Below the pieces are notes generated by a model that worked only from the letters and a program-made list of their open reading frames with translations, was not told the DNA's origin and searched no databases. From assembly GCF_029407905.1 (NCBI RefSeq), contig NC_073626.1:79015482-79079481 (forward strand): a stretch of DNA of 64,000 nt. The letters run 5' to 3'. Positions 11,413 through 22,902 of this stretch are shown here, piece after piece (the first letter of the stretch is position 1; each line of letters opens with the position of its first letter). The translations under genes were made by a program, and so were the position numbers. Origin of the DNA: Bubalus kerabau. Its lineage: Eukaryota; Chordata; Mammalia; Artiodactyla; Bovidae.

Positions 11413-14400
11413 CAGTCCAGTTCAGTCCCTCAGTGTCCAACTCTGTGACCCCATGAATCGCAGCACACCAGGCCTCCCTTTTCATCACCAGCTCTCAGAG
11501 TTCACCCAAACTCATGTCCATCGAGTCAGTGATGCTATCCAGCCATCTCATCCTCTGTCGTCCCCTTCTCCTCCTGCCCCCAATCCCTCCCAGCATCAGA
11601 GTCTTTTCCAACGAGTCAACTCTTCTCATGAGGTGGCCAAAGTACTGGAGTTTCAGCCTCAGCATCAGTCCTTCCAATGAATACCCAGGACTGGTCTCCT
11701 TTAGGATGGACTGGTTGGATCTCCTTGCAGTCCAAGGGACTCGCAAGAGTCTTCTCCAGCACCACAGTTCAAAAGCATCAATTCTTTGGCGCTCATCTTT
11801 CTTCACAGTCCAACTCTCACATCCATACATGACCACTGGAAAAACCATAGCCTTGACTAGACAGACCTTTGTTGGCAAAGTAATATCTCTGCTTTTTAAT
11901 ATGCTGTCTAGGTTGGTCATAACTTTCCTTCCAAAGAGTAAGCGTCTTTTAATTTCATGGCTGCAGTCACCATCTGCAGTGATTTTGGAGCCCAGAAAAA
12001 TAAAGTCAGCCACTGTTTACACTGTTTGCCCATCTATATCCCATGAAGTGATGGGACCGGGTGCCATGATCTTAGTTTTCTGAATGTTGAGCTTTAAGCC
12101 AACTTTTTCACTCTCCTCTTTCACTCTCATCAAGAGGCTTTTTAGGGCCCCTTCACTTTCTGCCATAAGGGTGGTGTCATCTGTTTATCTGAGGTTATTG
12201 ATATTTCTCCCAGCAATCTTGATTCCAGCTTGTGCTTCTTCCAGCTCAGCGTTTCTCATGATGTACGCTGCATATAAGTTAAGTAAGCAGGGTGACAATA
12301 TACAGCCTTGATGTACTCCTTTTCCTATTTGGAACCAGTCTGTTTTTCCATGTCCAGTTCTGTTGCTTCCTGACCTGCATATAGGTTTCTCAAGAGGCAG
12401 GTCAGGTGGTCTGGTATTCCCATCTCTTTCAGAATTTTCCAGTTTATTGTGATCCACACACAGGCTTTGGCGTAGTCAATAAAGCAGAAATAGATGTTTT
12501 TTCTGGAACTGTCTTGCTTTTTCTATGATCCAGCGGATGTTGGCAAATTGATCTCTGGTTCCTCTGTCTTTTCTAAAACCAGCTTGAACATCTGGAAGTT
12601 CACGGTTCACATTTGCTGAAGCCTGGCTTGGAGAATTTTGAGCATTACTTTACTAGCGTGTGAGACAAGTGCAATTGTGTGGTAGTTTGAGCATTCTTTG
12701 GCACTGAAATGAAAACCAACCTTTTCCAGTCCTGTGGCCACTGCTGAGTTTTCCAAATTTCCTGACATATTGAGTGCAGCACTTTCACAGCATCATCTTT
12801 CAGGATTTGAAATACCTTAACTGGAATTTCATTACATCCACTAGCTTTGTTCGTAGTGATGCTTACTAAGGCCCACTTGACTTCATATTCCAGGATGTCT
12901 GGCTCTAGGTGAGTGATCACAACATCGTGATTATCTGGGTCATGAAGATCTTTTTTGTACAGTTCTGTGTATTCTTGCCACCTCTTCTTAATCTCTTCTG
13001 CTTCTGTTAGGTCCATACCATTTCTGTCCTTTATTGAGCCCATCTTTGCATGAAATGTTTCCTTGGTATCTTTAACTTTCTTGAAAAGATCTCTAGTCTT
13101 TCCCATTCTGTTGTTTTCCTCTATTTGCACTGATCACTGAGGAAGGCTTTCTTATCTCTCCTTGCTATTCTTTGGAACTCAGCATTCAAATGGGTATATC
13201 TTTCCTTTTCTCCTTTGCTTTTCACTTCTATTCTTTTCACAGCTATTGTAACGCCTCCTCAGACAGCCATTTTGCTTTTTTGCACTCTTTTCCATGGGGA
13301 TGGTCTTAATCCCTGTCTCCTGTACAATGTCATGAACCTCCGTCCGTAGTTCATCAGGCACTGTCTATCAGATTTAGTCCCTTAAATCTATTTCTCACTT
13401 CCACTATATAATCATAAGGGATTTGATTTAGGTCATACCTGAATGGTCTAGTGGTTTTCCCTACTTTCTTCAATTTAAGTCTGAATTTGGCAATAAGGAG
13501 TTCATGATCTGAGCCACAGTCAGCTCCCGGTCTTTTTTTTGCTGACTGTATAGAGCTTCTCCATCTTTGGCTGCAAAGAATATAATCAGTCTGATTTCGG
13601 TGTTGACCATCTGGTGATGCCCATGTGTAGAGTCTTCTCTTGTGTTGTTGGAAGATGGTGTTTGCTGTGACCAGTGTGTTCTCTTAGCAAAACTCTTATT
13701 AGCCTTTGCCCTGCTTCATTCCATATTCCAAGGCCAAATTTGCCTGTTACTCCAGGTGTTTCTTGACTTCCTACTTTTGCATTCCAGCCCCCTATAATGA
13801 AAAGGATATCTTTTTTCGGTGTTATAAAAGGTCTTGTAGGTCTTCATAAACCGTTCAACTTCAGCTTCTTCAGCGTTACTGGTTGGGGCATAGGCTTGGA
13901 TCACCATGATATTGAATGGTTTGCCTTGGAAATGAACAGAGATCATTCTGTCGTTTTTGAGATTGCATCCAAGTACTGCATTTTGGACTCCTTTGTTGAC
14001 CATGATGGCCACTCCATTTCTTTTAAGGGATTCCTGCCCACAGTAGTAGATACAATGGTCATCTGAGTTAAATTCACCCATTCCAGGCCATTTTAGTTCG
14101 CTGATTCCTAGAATGTTGATGTTCATTCTTGCCAATTCCTGTTTGACCACTTGCAATTTGCCTTGATTCATGGAGCTAACATTCCAGGTTCCTATGCAAT
14201 ATTGCTCTTTATAGCATTGGACCTTGCTTCTATCACCAGTCACTACCACAACTGGGTATTGTTTTTGCTTTGGCTCCATCCCTTCATTCTTTCTGGAGTT
14301 ATTTCTCCACTGATCTCGTGTAGCATATTGGGCACCTACCAACCTGGGGAGTTCCTCTTTCAGTATCCTATCATTTTGCCTTTTCATACTGTTCATGGGG

Positions 14401-14671
14401 TGCTCAAAGCAAGAATACTGAAGTGGTTTGCCATTCTCTTCTCCAGTGGACCACATTCTGTCAGACCTCTCCACCATGACCCATCTATCTTGGGTGGCCC
14501 CACACAGCATGGCTTAGTTTCATTGAGTCAGACAAGGCTGTGGTCCGTGTGATCAGATTGGCTAGTTTTCTGTGATTATGCTTTCAGTGTGTCTGCCCTC
14601 TGATGCTCTCCTGCAACACTTATTGTCTCACTTTGGTTTCTCTTACCTTGGACATGGTGTATCTCTTCACA
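11413..14671 (-). mobile_element. BovB-1: full-length BovB LINE (3.26 kb)
   Basis: It is flanked by a perfect 10-bp target-site duplication GCCTGAAGTT (11403-11412 and 14672-14681). The 3' end lies at the low-coordinate side with the short cagt/ttcagt repeat tail typical of BovB, and the 5' end at 14671 is complete. It was inserted into the 5' UTR of L1-A. BovB belongs to the RTE clade, which spread to ruminants by horizontal transfer from reptile-related sources (established knowledge). Confidence 0.93.
11495..14510 (-). pseudogene. BovB-1 endonuclease/reverse transcriptase remnant
   Basis: Read from 14510 downward, the frame encodes an AP-like endonuclease: IGTWNVSSMNQGKLQ, then LGISELKWPGMGEFNSDDH and YYCGQESLKRNGVA. 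The reverse-transcriptase domain follows in pieces at 13130-12645 (RLVFISVPKN block) and 12457-12185. The C-terminal part is 12013-11495 (ITLPTKVCLVKAMVFPVVMY and ELWCWRRLLRVPWTARRSNQ). The frame is broken by several indels. The catalytic YADD motif has become stop-TDD at about 12174-12185. The protein would have nicked target DNA and copied its own RNA; it cannot do so now. Confidence 0.85.
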
Positions 14672-14902
14672 GCCTGAAGTTTTCCTTAGCCAAAAACTAC
14701 CTATAAAGACACCCTTTGACATGGCCCTGCCTACCAGAGGGTTAAGATCCAGCTTCACCCACCAGTGGGCAGGCACCAGTCTCTCCCACCAGAAAGTCTG
14801 CACAAGACCAATCTCACACACTATGGAGGTGACACCAGAACCCGAAGAATTACAATCCTGCAGCCTAAGGAATGAAGACCACAAATACAGATAATTAGAC
14901 AA

Positions 14903-15787
14903 AATCAGACAGCAGAGAAATACGTGTCAGATGAAGGAACAAGATAAAATCCCAGAACAATAACTAAATGAAGTGGAGACAGGCAATCTATCTGAAAAAG
15001 AATTCAGAGTAATGACAGTAAAGGTAATCTAAGATTTTGGAAAAAGAATGGTGGCACAGACTGAGAGGATACAAGAAATGTTTAATGAAGAGCTAGAACC
15101 TTAAAAAACAAACAGAGCTAAACCGTACAATAACTGACCTGAAAAATACACTAGAATGAATTGATAGCAGAATAATTGAGACAGATGAATGAATAAGTGA
15201 GCTGAAAGACAGACTGATGGAAATCACTGCTGGGGAACAGAATAAAGAAAAAAGAATGAAAAGAAATGAGGACAGCCTGAGAGACCTCTGGAACATTAAA
15301 TGTACCGACATTCACATTATAGGGGTCCCAGAAGGAGGAGAGAGAAAGAAAGGGCCTGAGAAATTATTTGAAGAGGTAATAGCCTAAAACATCCCTAACA
15401 TGAGAAAGGGGACACTCAAGTCCAGGAAGTGCAGAGTCCCATGCAGGATAAGCCCAAGGAGGAACACACTGAGACAATCAAATTAACAAAAATTAAAGAC
15501 AAAGATAAAATATTAAAGGCAACAAAGGAAAAGAAACAAACAACACACAAAGGAATTCCCGTAACTTTATCAGCTCATTTTTTCAGCAGAAATGCTGCAG
15601 GCCAGAAGAGAGTGGCATAATATATTTAAAGTGATGAAAGAAAGAAACCAACCAAGAATACACTACCCAGTAAGGTTTCAACTCAGATTCAGCATAGAGA
15701 TGAAAAGTTATACAAAAAAGTAAAAGTTAAAGAGAATTTAGCACTACTAAACCAGCTTTACAACAAATGCTAAAGGAACTTCTCTGA
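14903..15787 (+). pseudogene. L1-A ORF1 remnant (RNA-binding coiled-coil protein)
   Basis: L1 ORF1p is a trimeric RNA chaperone. Here the N-terminal part (about 14935 onward), the coiled-coil region (15070-15260), the RRM-like region including 'ggggtcccagaaggag' at 15322-15337, and the C-terminal domain can all be followed. The frame contains internal stops and frameshifts. The longest open stretch is 63 codons at 15429-15620. It sits between BovB-1 and BovB-2. Confidence 0.8.
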
Positions 15788-16182
15788 TGGAAAAGAACAC
15801 AACTAGAGACAAAGAAAATTACTAATGGGAAAGTGCACCAGTAAAGATAAAACATACAGTAAAGCTAAGAAATCATCCGCATACACAAATACAATATCAA
15901 AACCAGCAACTGTGAGGGGAGGAGAATACAAATGCTGGATATTGCATATGCATTTGAAATAAGAGACCAGCAACTTACAACAAACTTGTATATACATAGA
16001 CTGCTATATTAAAATGTCATGTAAACCAAAAATCTGTAATAGATACACACACAAAAAAGAAAAAGCAATCCAAACACAACACTAAAGATAGTCATGATAT
16101 CACAAGAGAAGAAAACAAAAGAGGAAGTGAAGGGGAAAGATCTATAAAAACAAATCCAAACAATTAAGAAAACAATAAGGAC

Positions 16183-16963
16183 GCACCACCCTTATGGTAG
16201 AAAGTGAAGAGGAACTAAAAAACCTCTTGATGAAAGTGAAAGAGGAGAGTGACAAAGCTGTGTTAAAGCTCAACATTCAGAAAACGAAGATCAGGGCATC
16301 TGGTCCCATCACTTCATGGCAAATAGATGGGGAAACAGTGGAAACAGTGTCAGACTTTTATTTTTCTGGGCTCCAAAATCACTGCAGATGGTGACTGCAG
16401 CCATGAAATTAAAAGATGCTTACTCCTTGGAAGAAAAATTATGACCAACCTAGATAGCATATTAAAAAGCAGAGACATTACTTTGCCAACAAAGGTCCGT
16501 CTAGTCAAGGCTATGGTTTTTCCAGTGGTCATGTATGGATGTGAGAGTTGGGCTGTGTAGAAAGCTGAGCGCCAAAGAATTGATGCTTTGGAACTGTAGT
16601 GTTGGAGAAGACTCTTGCGAGTCCCTTGGACTGCAAGGAGATCCAACCAGTCCATTCTAAAGGAGATCAGCCCTGGGTGTTTTTTGGAAGGAATGATGCT
16701 AAAGCTGAAACTCCAGTACTTTGGCCACCTCATGCGAAGAGCTGACTCATTGGAAAAGACTCTGATGCTGAGAGGGATTGGGGGCAGGAGGAGAAGGGGA
16801 CGACAGAGGATGAGATGGCTGGATGGCATCACCGACTCGATGGACGTGACTTTGAGTGAACTCCGGGAGTTGGTGATGGGCAGGGAGGCCTGGCATGCTG
16901 CGATTCATGGGGTCACAAAGAGTCCGACATGACTGAGTGACTGAACTGAACTAAATTGAACTG
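16183..16963 (+). mobile_element. BovB-2: 5'-truncated BovB 3' fragment
   Basis: It starts after the catalytic motif ('accacccttatggtagaaag') and runs through the C-terminal part of the RT-associated region (KAMVFPVVMYGCESWAV, then a stop) to the BovB 3' end 'gactgaactgaac'. A short repeat AAGGAC at 16177-16182 and 16964-16969 is the likely target duplication. It interrupts L1-A between ORF1 and ORF2. Confidence 0.9.
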
Positions 16964-17363
16964 AAGGACATACATGTTGATAATTACCTTAAATGTAAAT
17001 GGATTAAATGTTCCAACCAAAAGACCCAGACTGACTGAATGGATACAAAAACAAGACCCATATATATGTTGTGTATAAGAGACTCACTTCAGATCTAGGG
17101 ACACGTATAGACTGAAAGTGAAGGGATGGAAAAAAGCTGGAGTAGGAATACTCATATCAGACAAAATAGAGTTTAAAATAAGACTGTTAAAAGAGATAAA
17201 GGACAATACATAATGATCAAGGGATCAATCTAAGAAGATACAACAATTGTTATTGAATTTGCACCCGACATAGGAGCATTTCAATATATAAGGCAAATGT
17301 TGACAGCCATAGAAGGAGAAATCAAGAGTAACATAATAATAATGGCAGACTATACCACCCCAC

Positions 17364-17478
17364 CTCTTTTTCAGAATTTTACACAGTTTATTGATTGGTG
17401 ATGGACAGGGAGGCCTGGCGTGCTGCAATTCATGGGGTCACAAAGAGTTGGACACGACTGAGTGACTGAACTGAACTG
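17364..17478 (+). mobile_element. BovB-3: 115-bp twin-primed (5'-inverted) BovB insertion
   Basis: It is flanked by a perfect 12-bp duplication ATACCACCCCAC (17352-17363 and 17479-17490). 17397-17478 is the BovB 3' end in + orientation. 17364-17396 ('tttttcagaattttacacag...') matches a reverse-transcriptase segment of BovB in the opposite orientation. This is the signature of twin priming during target-primed reverse transcription. Confidence 0.85.
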
Positions 17479-17961
17479 ATACCACCCCACTAACATCAAT
17501 GGACAGATCATCCAGACAAAAAACCAGTAAGGAAATACAGGACTTAAATGACACAAAAAACATCATGTACTTAATTGATATTTACAAAACATTCCGTCTG
17601 AAAGTGGCAGAATAGACATTCTTCTCAAGTGCACATGGAACATTCTCCAGGGCTGGGCCACAAAGTAAACCTGGGTAAATTTAAGGAAACTGACATCATA
17701 ATAACCAGCTTCTCCAACCACAATGCCAAGACATTAGACATCAACTACAAGGGAAGGGAAAAAAAAAAAAAAAACTGTAAAAGAAAAAAAAAAGAAAGAA
17801 AAACATGTGAAGGCCAACAATATGGTATTGAACAATCAATAGATCACTGAAGAAATCAAAGAGGGAATTAAAAAATGCCTTGAGACAAATGAAAATATCA
17901 CAATCTAAAATCTATGGGATACAGCAAAAGCAGTTCTAAGATGGAAGTTTATAGACTGCCA

Positions 17962-18227
17962 TAAACTTCTATTGCTATAAGCTCATGCTCAGGTTGAATT
18001 CTGCTGAAATGGGATAACTCATTCACAAGACATTGAGGCTTTCTCTTTGGGGTGTGCCATGTTAGAAGGAAATGGCTGCTGCCCCGAGCTCATCTCCCAG
18101 CCAGTGGCCATGGGTGATTGAAGCAATGAGGAGGGCAGGACAGAGGAGGAAGGGGTGGCTGGAGGGGAGAGGCAGAGTGGCCTTGGAGGAGGCAGCACGG
18201 CCAGGCCGCTGCCCGCAGCCTCACTTC
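17962..18227 (-). pseudogene. STAU1: Inverted fragment of STAU1 5' sequence
   Basis: The reverse complement aligns to the 5' part of the STAU1 retrocopy at about 18713-18985. Shared blocks include 'ctttctctttggggtgtgcc' here against its complement at 18914-18933, and 'aactcattcacaagac' here against 'gtcttgtgaatgagtt' there. The two copies differ considerably in the GC-rich 5' UTR part. L1-A sequence resumes at 'aggaaacaagaaaaacctc'. The left junction carries a small palindrome (gaagtttat...ataaacttc at 17946-17971). It could be an independent retrocopy fragment or a product of inversion. Confidence 0.75.
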
Positions 18228-18705
18228 AGGAAACAAGAAAAACCTCAACCAACCAACCTAACCTTACACCTAAAGCAACCTAGAGAAAGAACAACAAACA
18301 AAATCTGAAGTCAGTAGAAGGAAAGACATCATGATGATCAGAGCAGAAATAAATCAAACTGAGATGAAGAAAACAATAGAAAGGGTCAATGAAACTAAAC
18401 GCAGGCTCCTAGAAAAGATAAAATTGATAAACCTTTAGCCAGATTCAAGGGGGGGGGGGAAAAAAAGGGAGAGGGCTCAAATCAGTAGTATTAGGAATGA
18501 AAAAGGGGAAGTTACAACTGACACACAGAAATACAAAGGATCATAAGAGACTACAAGCAACTATATGCCAATAAAATGGACAACCTAGAAGGAACAGACA
18601 AATTCTTAGAACGATATGATCTTCTAAGACTGAACCAGGAAGAGATAGAAAATATGAACAGACCAATCCCAAATACAGAAATTGAAACTGATTTTAAGAC
18701 TTTCA

Positions 18706-21700
18706 TAGCTTCAGTGTTGTGTTGGCAGTGGCCACGTCTGGCTTGACTGCACCTTCCTCTGATCCCAGGCCTGGTGGCGCCGGTCTCCTCTGAGGACACT
18801 CTGCTTCCCACCCACCATCCCTTCCCTCTCCCTCTTTCCCCTCACCATCACTCTGACACCCGGGACCACCAGCCAGGGGACAAGCTTGGGACAACAGACA
18901 GTTCCTTCTAACCTGGCACACCCCAAAGAGAAAGCACCAATGTGTCTTGTGAATGAGTTAGCCCGTTTCAACCAGATTCAGCCTGAGTATAAGATTTAGT
19001 GTGAGCAAGGTCCAGTTCACTGTAAGAAAGCGTAACCCCTACTGTAGAGCTGAGTGCACTGTGCATGAAACTCGGGGGAAAGCCAGTGGATAAGCCTGTC
19101 AACCCTTACTCTTGGATGCAGTCCACCTACAGTTACAACATGAGAGGAAGTGCTTATCCCCTCAGGTACTTTTACCCATTTCCAGTACTATCTTGACTTT
19201 ATCGAACCTTCTGTGGGAGGACAACAATTTAATGGGAAAGACGAGACAGGCTACAAAACATGATACTGTTGCAAAAGTTTTGAGGATCCTGCAAAATGAA
19301 CCCCACCCCCACACCCCAAGAAGCTGGAGGTGAATGGAAGAGAAGCAGAGGAAGAAAATCTCAATAAACCTGAAATAAATGTTTGAGATTGCACTTAAAC
19401 AGAACTTGCCTGTGAATCTTCAATCTTTCCCTCTAGAGCAGGTTGCCCGGGAGAGTGGCCCACCCCACATGAGGAGCTCTGTGACCAAGGTGTCATTTGG
19501 GGTGTTGGTGGGGGAAAGCGAAGGGAAAAGCAAGAGGATTTCAAAGAAAAACACTACTAGAGCTGTTCTTGAGGAGCTGAAGAAATGACTGCCACTGCCT
19601 ACAGTTGAGCAAGTGAAGCCCGGAATCATAAAGAAAACAAAACCCATAGTCAGGCTACAAAGCATCCAGAGTACGGCCAGGGGATGAATCCAATTAGCAG
19701 ACTGGCCCAGACCCAGCAGGCAAAAAATGAGGAGGAGCCAGAGTACCTGCTCCTCGTTGAGGAGGCCTCCCATGCTGCAGGGAGTCTGAGATGCAGGTGA
19801 AGGTGGGAAAACGCGCCACAGAAGGATCAGGAACCAATAGGAAGGTGGCCAAACGCAGTGCAGACAAGAACATGCTGGAGATCCCAGGTTTCAGAGTCCC
19901 GCAGGCTCAGCCCACCAAACCAGCCCTCAAATTAGAGGAGGACACCAACAAAGAAACCAGGGGATGGAAGAACTGTGACCTTTTTTGAACCTGCCTCAGG
20001 GGATGAAAATGGGACTAGCAATAAAGAGGAGTTTAGGGTGCCTTATCTCAGTCATCAGCAGCTGCCTGTGGAATTCTTCCCATGGTGCTCCAGGTTGCCC
20101 AGGCTGTAGGAGTCAGTCAAGGACATCACACCAAAGGTTTCACCAGGGTAGCTCCGAGTCCTGCCGAGGCCCATGGTAGCTCTCACGATAGTCCGTGAAT
20201 TGTTGTATGGGAGCACCTAGCTGACAGCCGAGACCATTTTAAAGAATAACATCTCTTCAGGCTATGTATGCCATGTACCTCTCATGATACCCTCTGAGCA
20301 CCTGGACTATCCTTCAAGGGCTCAGGGATTCCAGGTCGAATATAAAGACTTCCCCCCAAATAAGAACGAACTTGTATCTCTTATCAATTGTTCCTCTCAG
20401 CCACCTCTGATCAGCCATGGTATTGGAAAGAATGTGGAGTTCTGCCACGATATGGCTGCGCTGAACATTTTAAAGTTGCTGTCGGAGGTGGACCAACAAA
20501 ATACAGAGGTGCCAAGAACAGGAAATGGGCCAGTGTCTGTGTGTGGGAGGTGCTGAACCTTATTTGGCCATGGACCATTGAAAACTCTCCAAATATATGC
20601 TGAAAATGCTGAAATTGCTTTGAAAATTTGGAATTTCTGATACCTCCAAAGGACTAGAGAAAGTAGCGGTGAAGAAGGCAGGACCCTGAGGGGTCGGCAT
20701 AGCCGCTCACACGTGCTGTGGTTGCGGTCCATGCTGCAGCAGCTGCTGGGGCCAGGTGGGTTTGCCAAGCACCCCTGGATCCACTGGGAAACCAGCAGGT
20801 CCATGCCCCCGGTCACCCGGTGCTTGGTTTTGGCGGGGTTTTTGTTTGTTTGTTTTGGGTGTTTTTACTATTTTTTTCCTTGCTGTGTGAAAGAAGAAAC
20901 AGAAAGAAGGCCCCCTTCTCAAACTGGCTCACACAAACACTTCAGGACAAATCCTGGAAACTCAGGTTGGAGAAAGGCCTTAGTCTGGCCCCATAGCTGA
21001 AAGCACCAGAGAAAATCAAATGCTTCCTCCTCGGCCGGAGGACCTTCTTGGCGTGCTCTGGTGCACACCTCCCATGGTACTCACAGTCACCGCTGCTCTC
21101 TTCCAAAAGAGATTCGTATTCTTAGCTTCATTATTTTCTTTTGATTGAAATGGCACTATATAAATTTTCATTTGAGTTTCTCAATTGTATCTAGTTACAT
21201 AGCACAGTTTAGAAATTTGTCTGAGACCGACTTAATCAGTAATCTAATTAGCACAGATCATATCCCTGTGTATGTGGTTACACATTTTTATTTCCCTGGA
21301 CTAACCCAGGACCACTTCAGTGATGCGCACTGCATGCCTTCTGGTTTAGCTGAAACAGTCCAACTTTGATGTCTCTCACAGTTTTACAAATTGGGTAGTT
21401 TTGGAATTTTAAACTTAAAATGATCATTTGGTTCCTTTTCCATTTTTATTTTTGTTAATGCAAGAGGAATTAAATGAACTTTGATCTTTAAAGATTGTTA
21501 AACAAATTGTATGTATATACATATGACTCTAGACATAGCTCGCACTACACTGCAGGATACGGTCTCCATGTAGCACATGTATAACTACAGACTGACTTTC
21601 CTTGAGTGCTTTATACTGTGGATTATCTCTACGTAGGGCTTAAAAAAGTGACCTGTGTTTATCTCTGCGCTGTGTTGCTTTTGATGTTGTGTTGCTGTGC

Positions 21701-22020
21701 CCAGAAATGTGTGCGGCGAGGTCCTGATACGGTCCAGATGGTAAGCGCAGTAGCCTTGCCAGTTTGATTCATTGTGGGAAATTCATTGTGGGAATTTTTT
21801 TCTCCCCATGGAATGTAAGTAAAACTTGGTGTTTGTCATCAATAAATGGTAATACTAAACTTTTTTGTTAACTTATTCTCAAATGCCACTACTGCTAGGT
21901 TGGTCCCTCCCAACTTGCCCACTATGCTTTCTTTAAGAGAAAAACTTTGTTATGCTTGTGACTCCATTTGGGCAAAACTCTGAAGATATAAAATAACTTT
22001 ATGTCAAACCATTGATCAAT
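18706..22020 (+). pseudogene. STAU1: STAU1 (Staufen 1) processed pseudogene
   Basis: Staufen 1 is a cytoplasmic double-stranded RNA-binding protein acting in mRNA transport and decay. This intronless copy has a GC-rich 5' UTR (18711-18939), a start-like ATG at 18940 (MCLVNELARFNQIQPEYK), then frames broken by stops and indels. Recognisable pieces are GKTRQATKHDTVAKVLRILQ (about 19230), KQNLPVNLQSFPLEQVARES with SGPPHM and KSKRISKK (19379-19588), VGKRATEGSGTNRKVAKRS (19791 onward), and the C-terminus ISHGIGKNVEFCHDMAALNI to PRTGNGPVSVCGRC, stop ending at 20556. A 3' UTR follows with AATAAA at 21841-21846 and another at 22018. ACTTTCA at 18699-18705 and 22297-22303, preceded by an A-run on the right, is the probable target duplication. 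It is inserted in L1-A. Confidence 0.9.
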
Positions 22021-22021
22021 A

Positions 22022-22283
22022 AACTGCACCCCACTCCAGTACTCTTGCCTGGAAAACCCCATGGATGGAGGAGCCTGGTGGGCTGCAGTCCATGGGGTTG
22101 CTGGGAGTCGGATACGACCGAGTGACTTCACTTTATGTTTTCACTTTCATGCATTGGAGAAGGAAATGGCAACCCACTCCAGTGTTCTTGCCTGGAGAAT
22201 CCCAGGGATGGGGGAGCCTGGTGGGCTGCCGTCTATGGGGTCACACAGAGTTGGACACGACTGAAGCGACTTAGCAGCAGTAA
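22022..22283 (+). mobile_element. Bov-A2 SINE
   Basis: Two BovA monomers in tandem ('gtactcttgcctggaaaacc' and 'gtgttcttgcctggagaatc'), ending in 'gcgacttagcagcag'. It lies at the far end of the STAU1 retrocopy insertion, directly after an AATAAA. No clear target duplication of its own was found. Confidence 0.88.
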
Positions 22284-22654
22284 TGAAGAAAAAAAAACTT
22301 TCACAAACAAAAATCCAGGATCAGATGGCTTCACACATGAATTCTATCAAACATTTAATGAAGAGTTAACACCTATCCTTCTGAAACTTCCAAGAGATTT
22401 CAGAAGGAGCACTCCCAAACTCATTCTATGAGGCCACCATCACTCTGACATAAAAACCAAAGATACCACACAAAAAAATTACAGGCCAATGTCACTGATG
22501 AACACTGACACAAAATCCTCAACAAAATACTAGCTAACTGAATACACAGTACATTAAAAGGATCATACAACATTATTAGTAAGAGATGCAAGGATTTTTC
22601 AGTATCTGCAAATCAGTCAGTGTGATACACCACATGAACAAAGTCAAGAGGAGA

Positions 22655-22778
22655 GTTCCCCGGTGTCGTCGCGGTCAGGATTCTGAGCTTTCACTGCCAT
22701 GGCCTGGATTCAGTCCCTGGCTGGGGAACTGAAATCCTGCAAGTTGTATGGTTGCACAGCCAAAAAAAAAAAAAAAAA
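22655..22778 (+). mobile_element. tRNA-derived artiodactyl SINE (CHR/Bov-tA-like) with poly(A)
   Basis: The tRNA-Glu-like head ('ggattctgagctttcactgc', B-box-like 'ggattcagtccctgg') is followed by 'ggggaactgaaatcctgcaa' and an A-run of 18. It interrupts the reverse-transcriptase region of L1-A. Family name is approximate. Confidence 0.75.
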
Positions 22779-22902
22779 AACAAAATAAAAATGTGTTTTA
22801 TTATTCAACTGAAGAATAAAAACCACATGATCATCTCAATAGATATAGAAAAAGCTTTAGGCAAGATTTAACACCCATTTATGATTAAAAAAAAAACAAC
22901 AA

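Noticed and set aside
11514..12083. 189-codon plus-strand open frame
   Set aside because: It is the antisense of the BovB-1 reverse-transcriptase C-terminal region. The same antisense frame recurs over other BovB copies (16350-16832, 27065-27478, 52588-53019), so it reflects BovB codon structure and not a gene.
15429..15620. Small basic protein frame
   Set aside because: It is the C-terminal part of the decayed L1-A ORF1.
18072..18308. 78-codon frame starting MAAAPSSSPSQWPW
   Set aside because: It lies antisense across the inverted STAU1 5' UTR fragment and runs into L1 sequence, so it is a chance frame.
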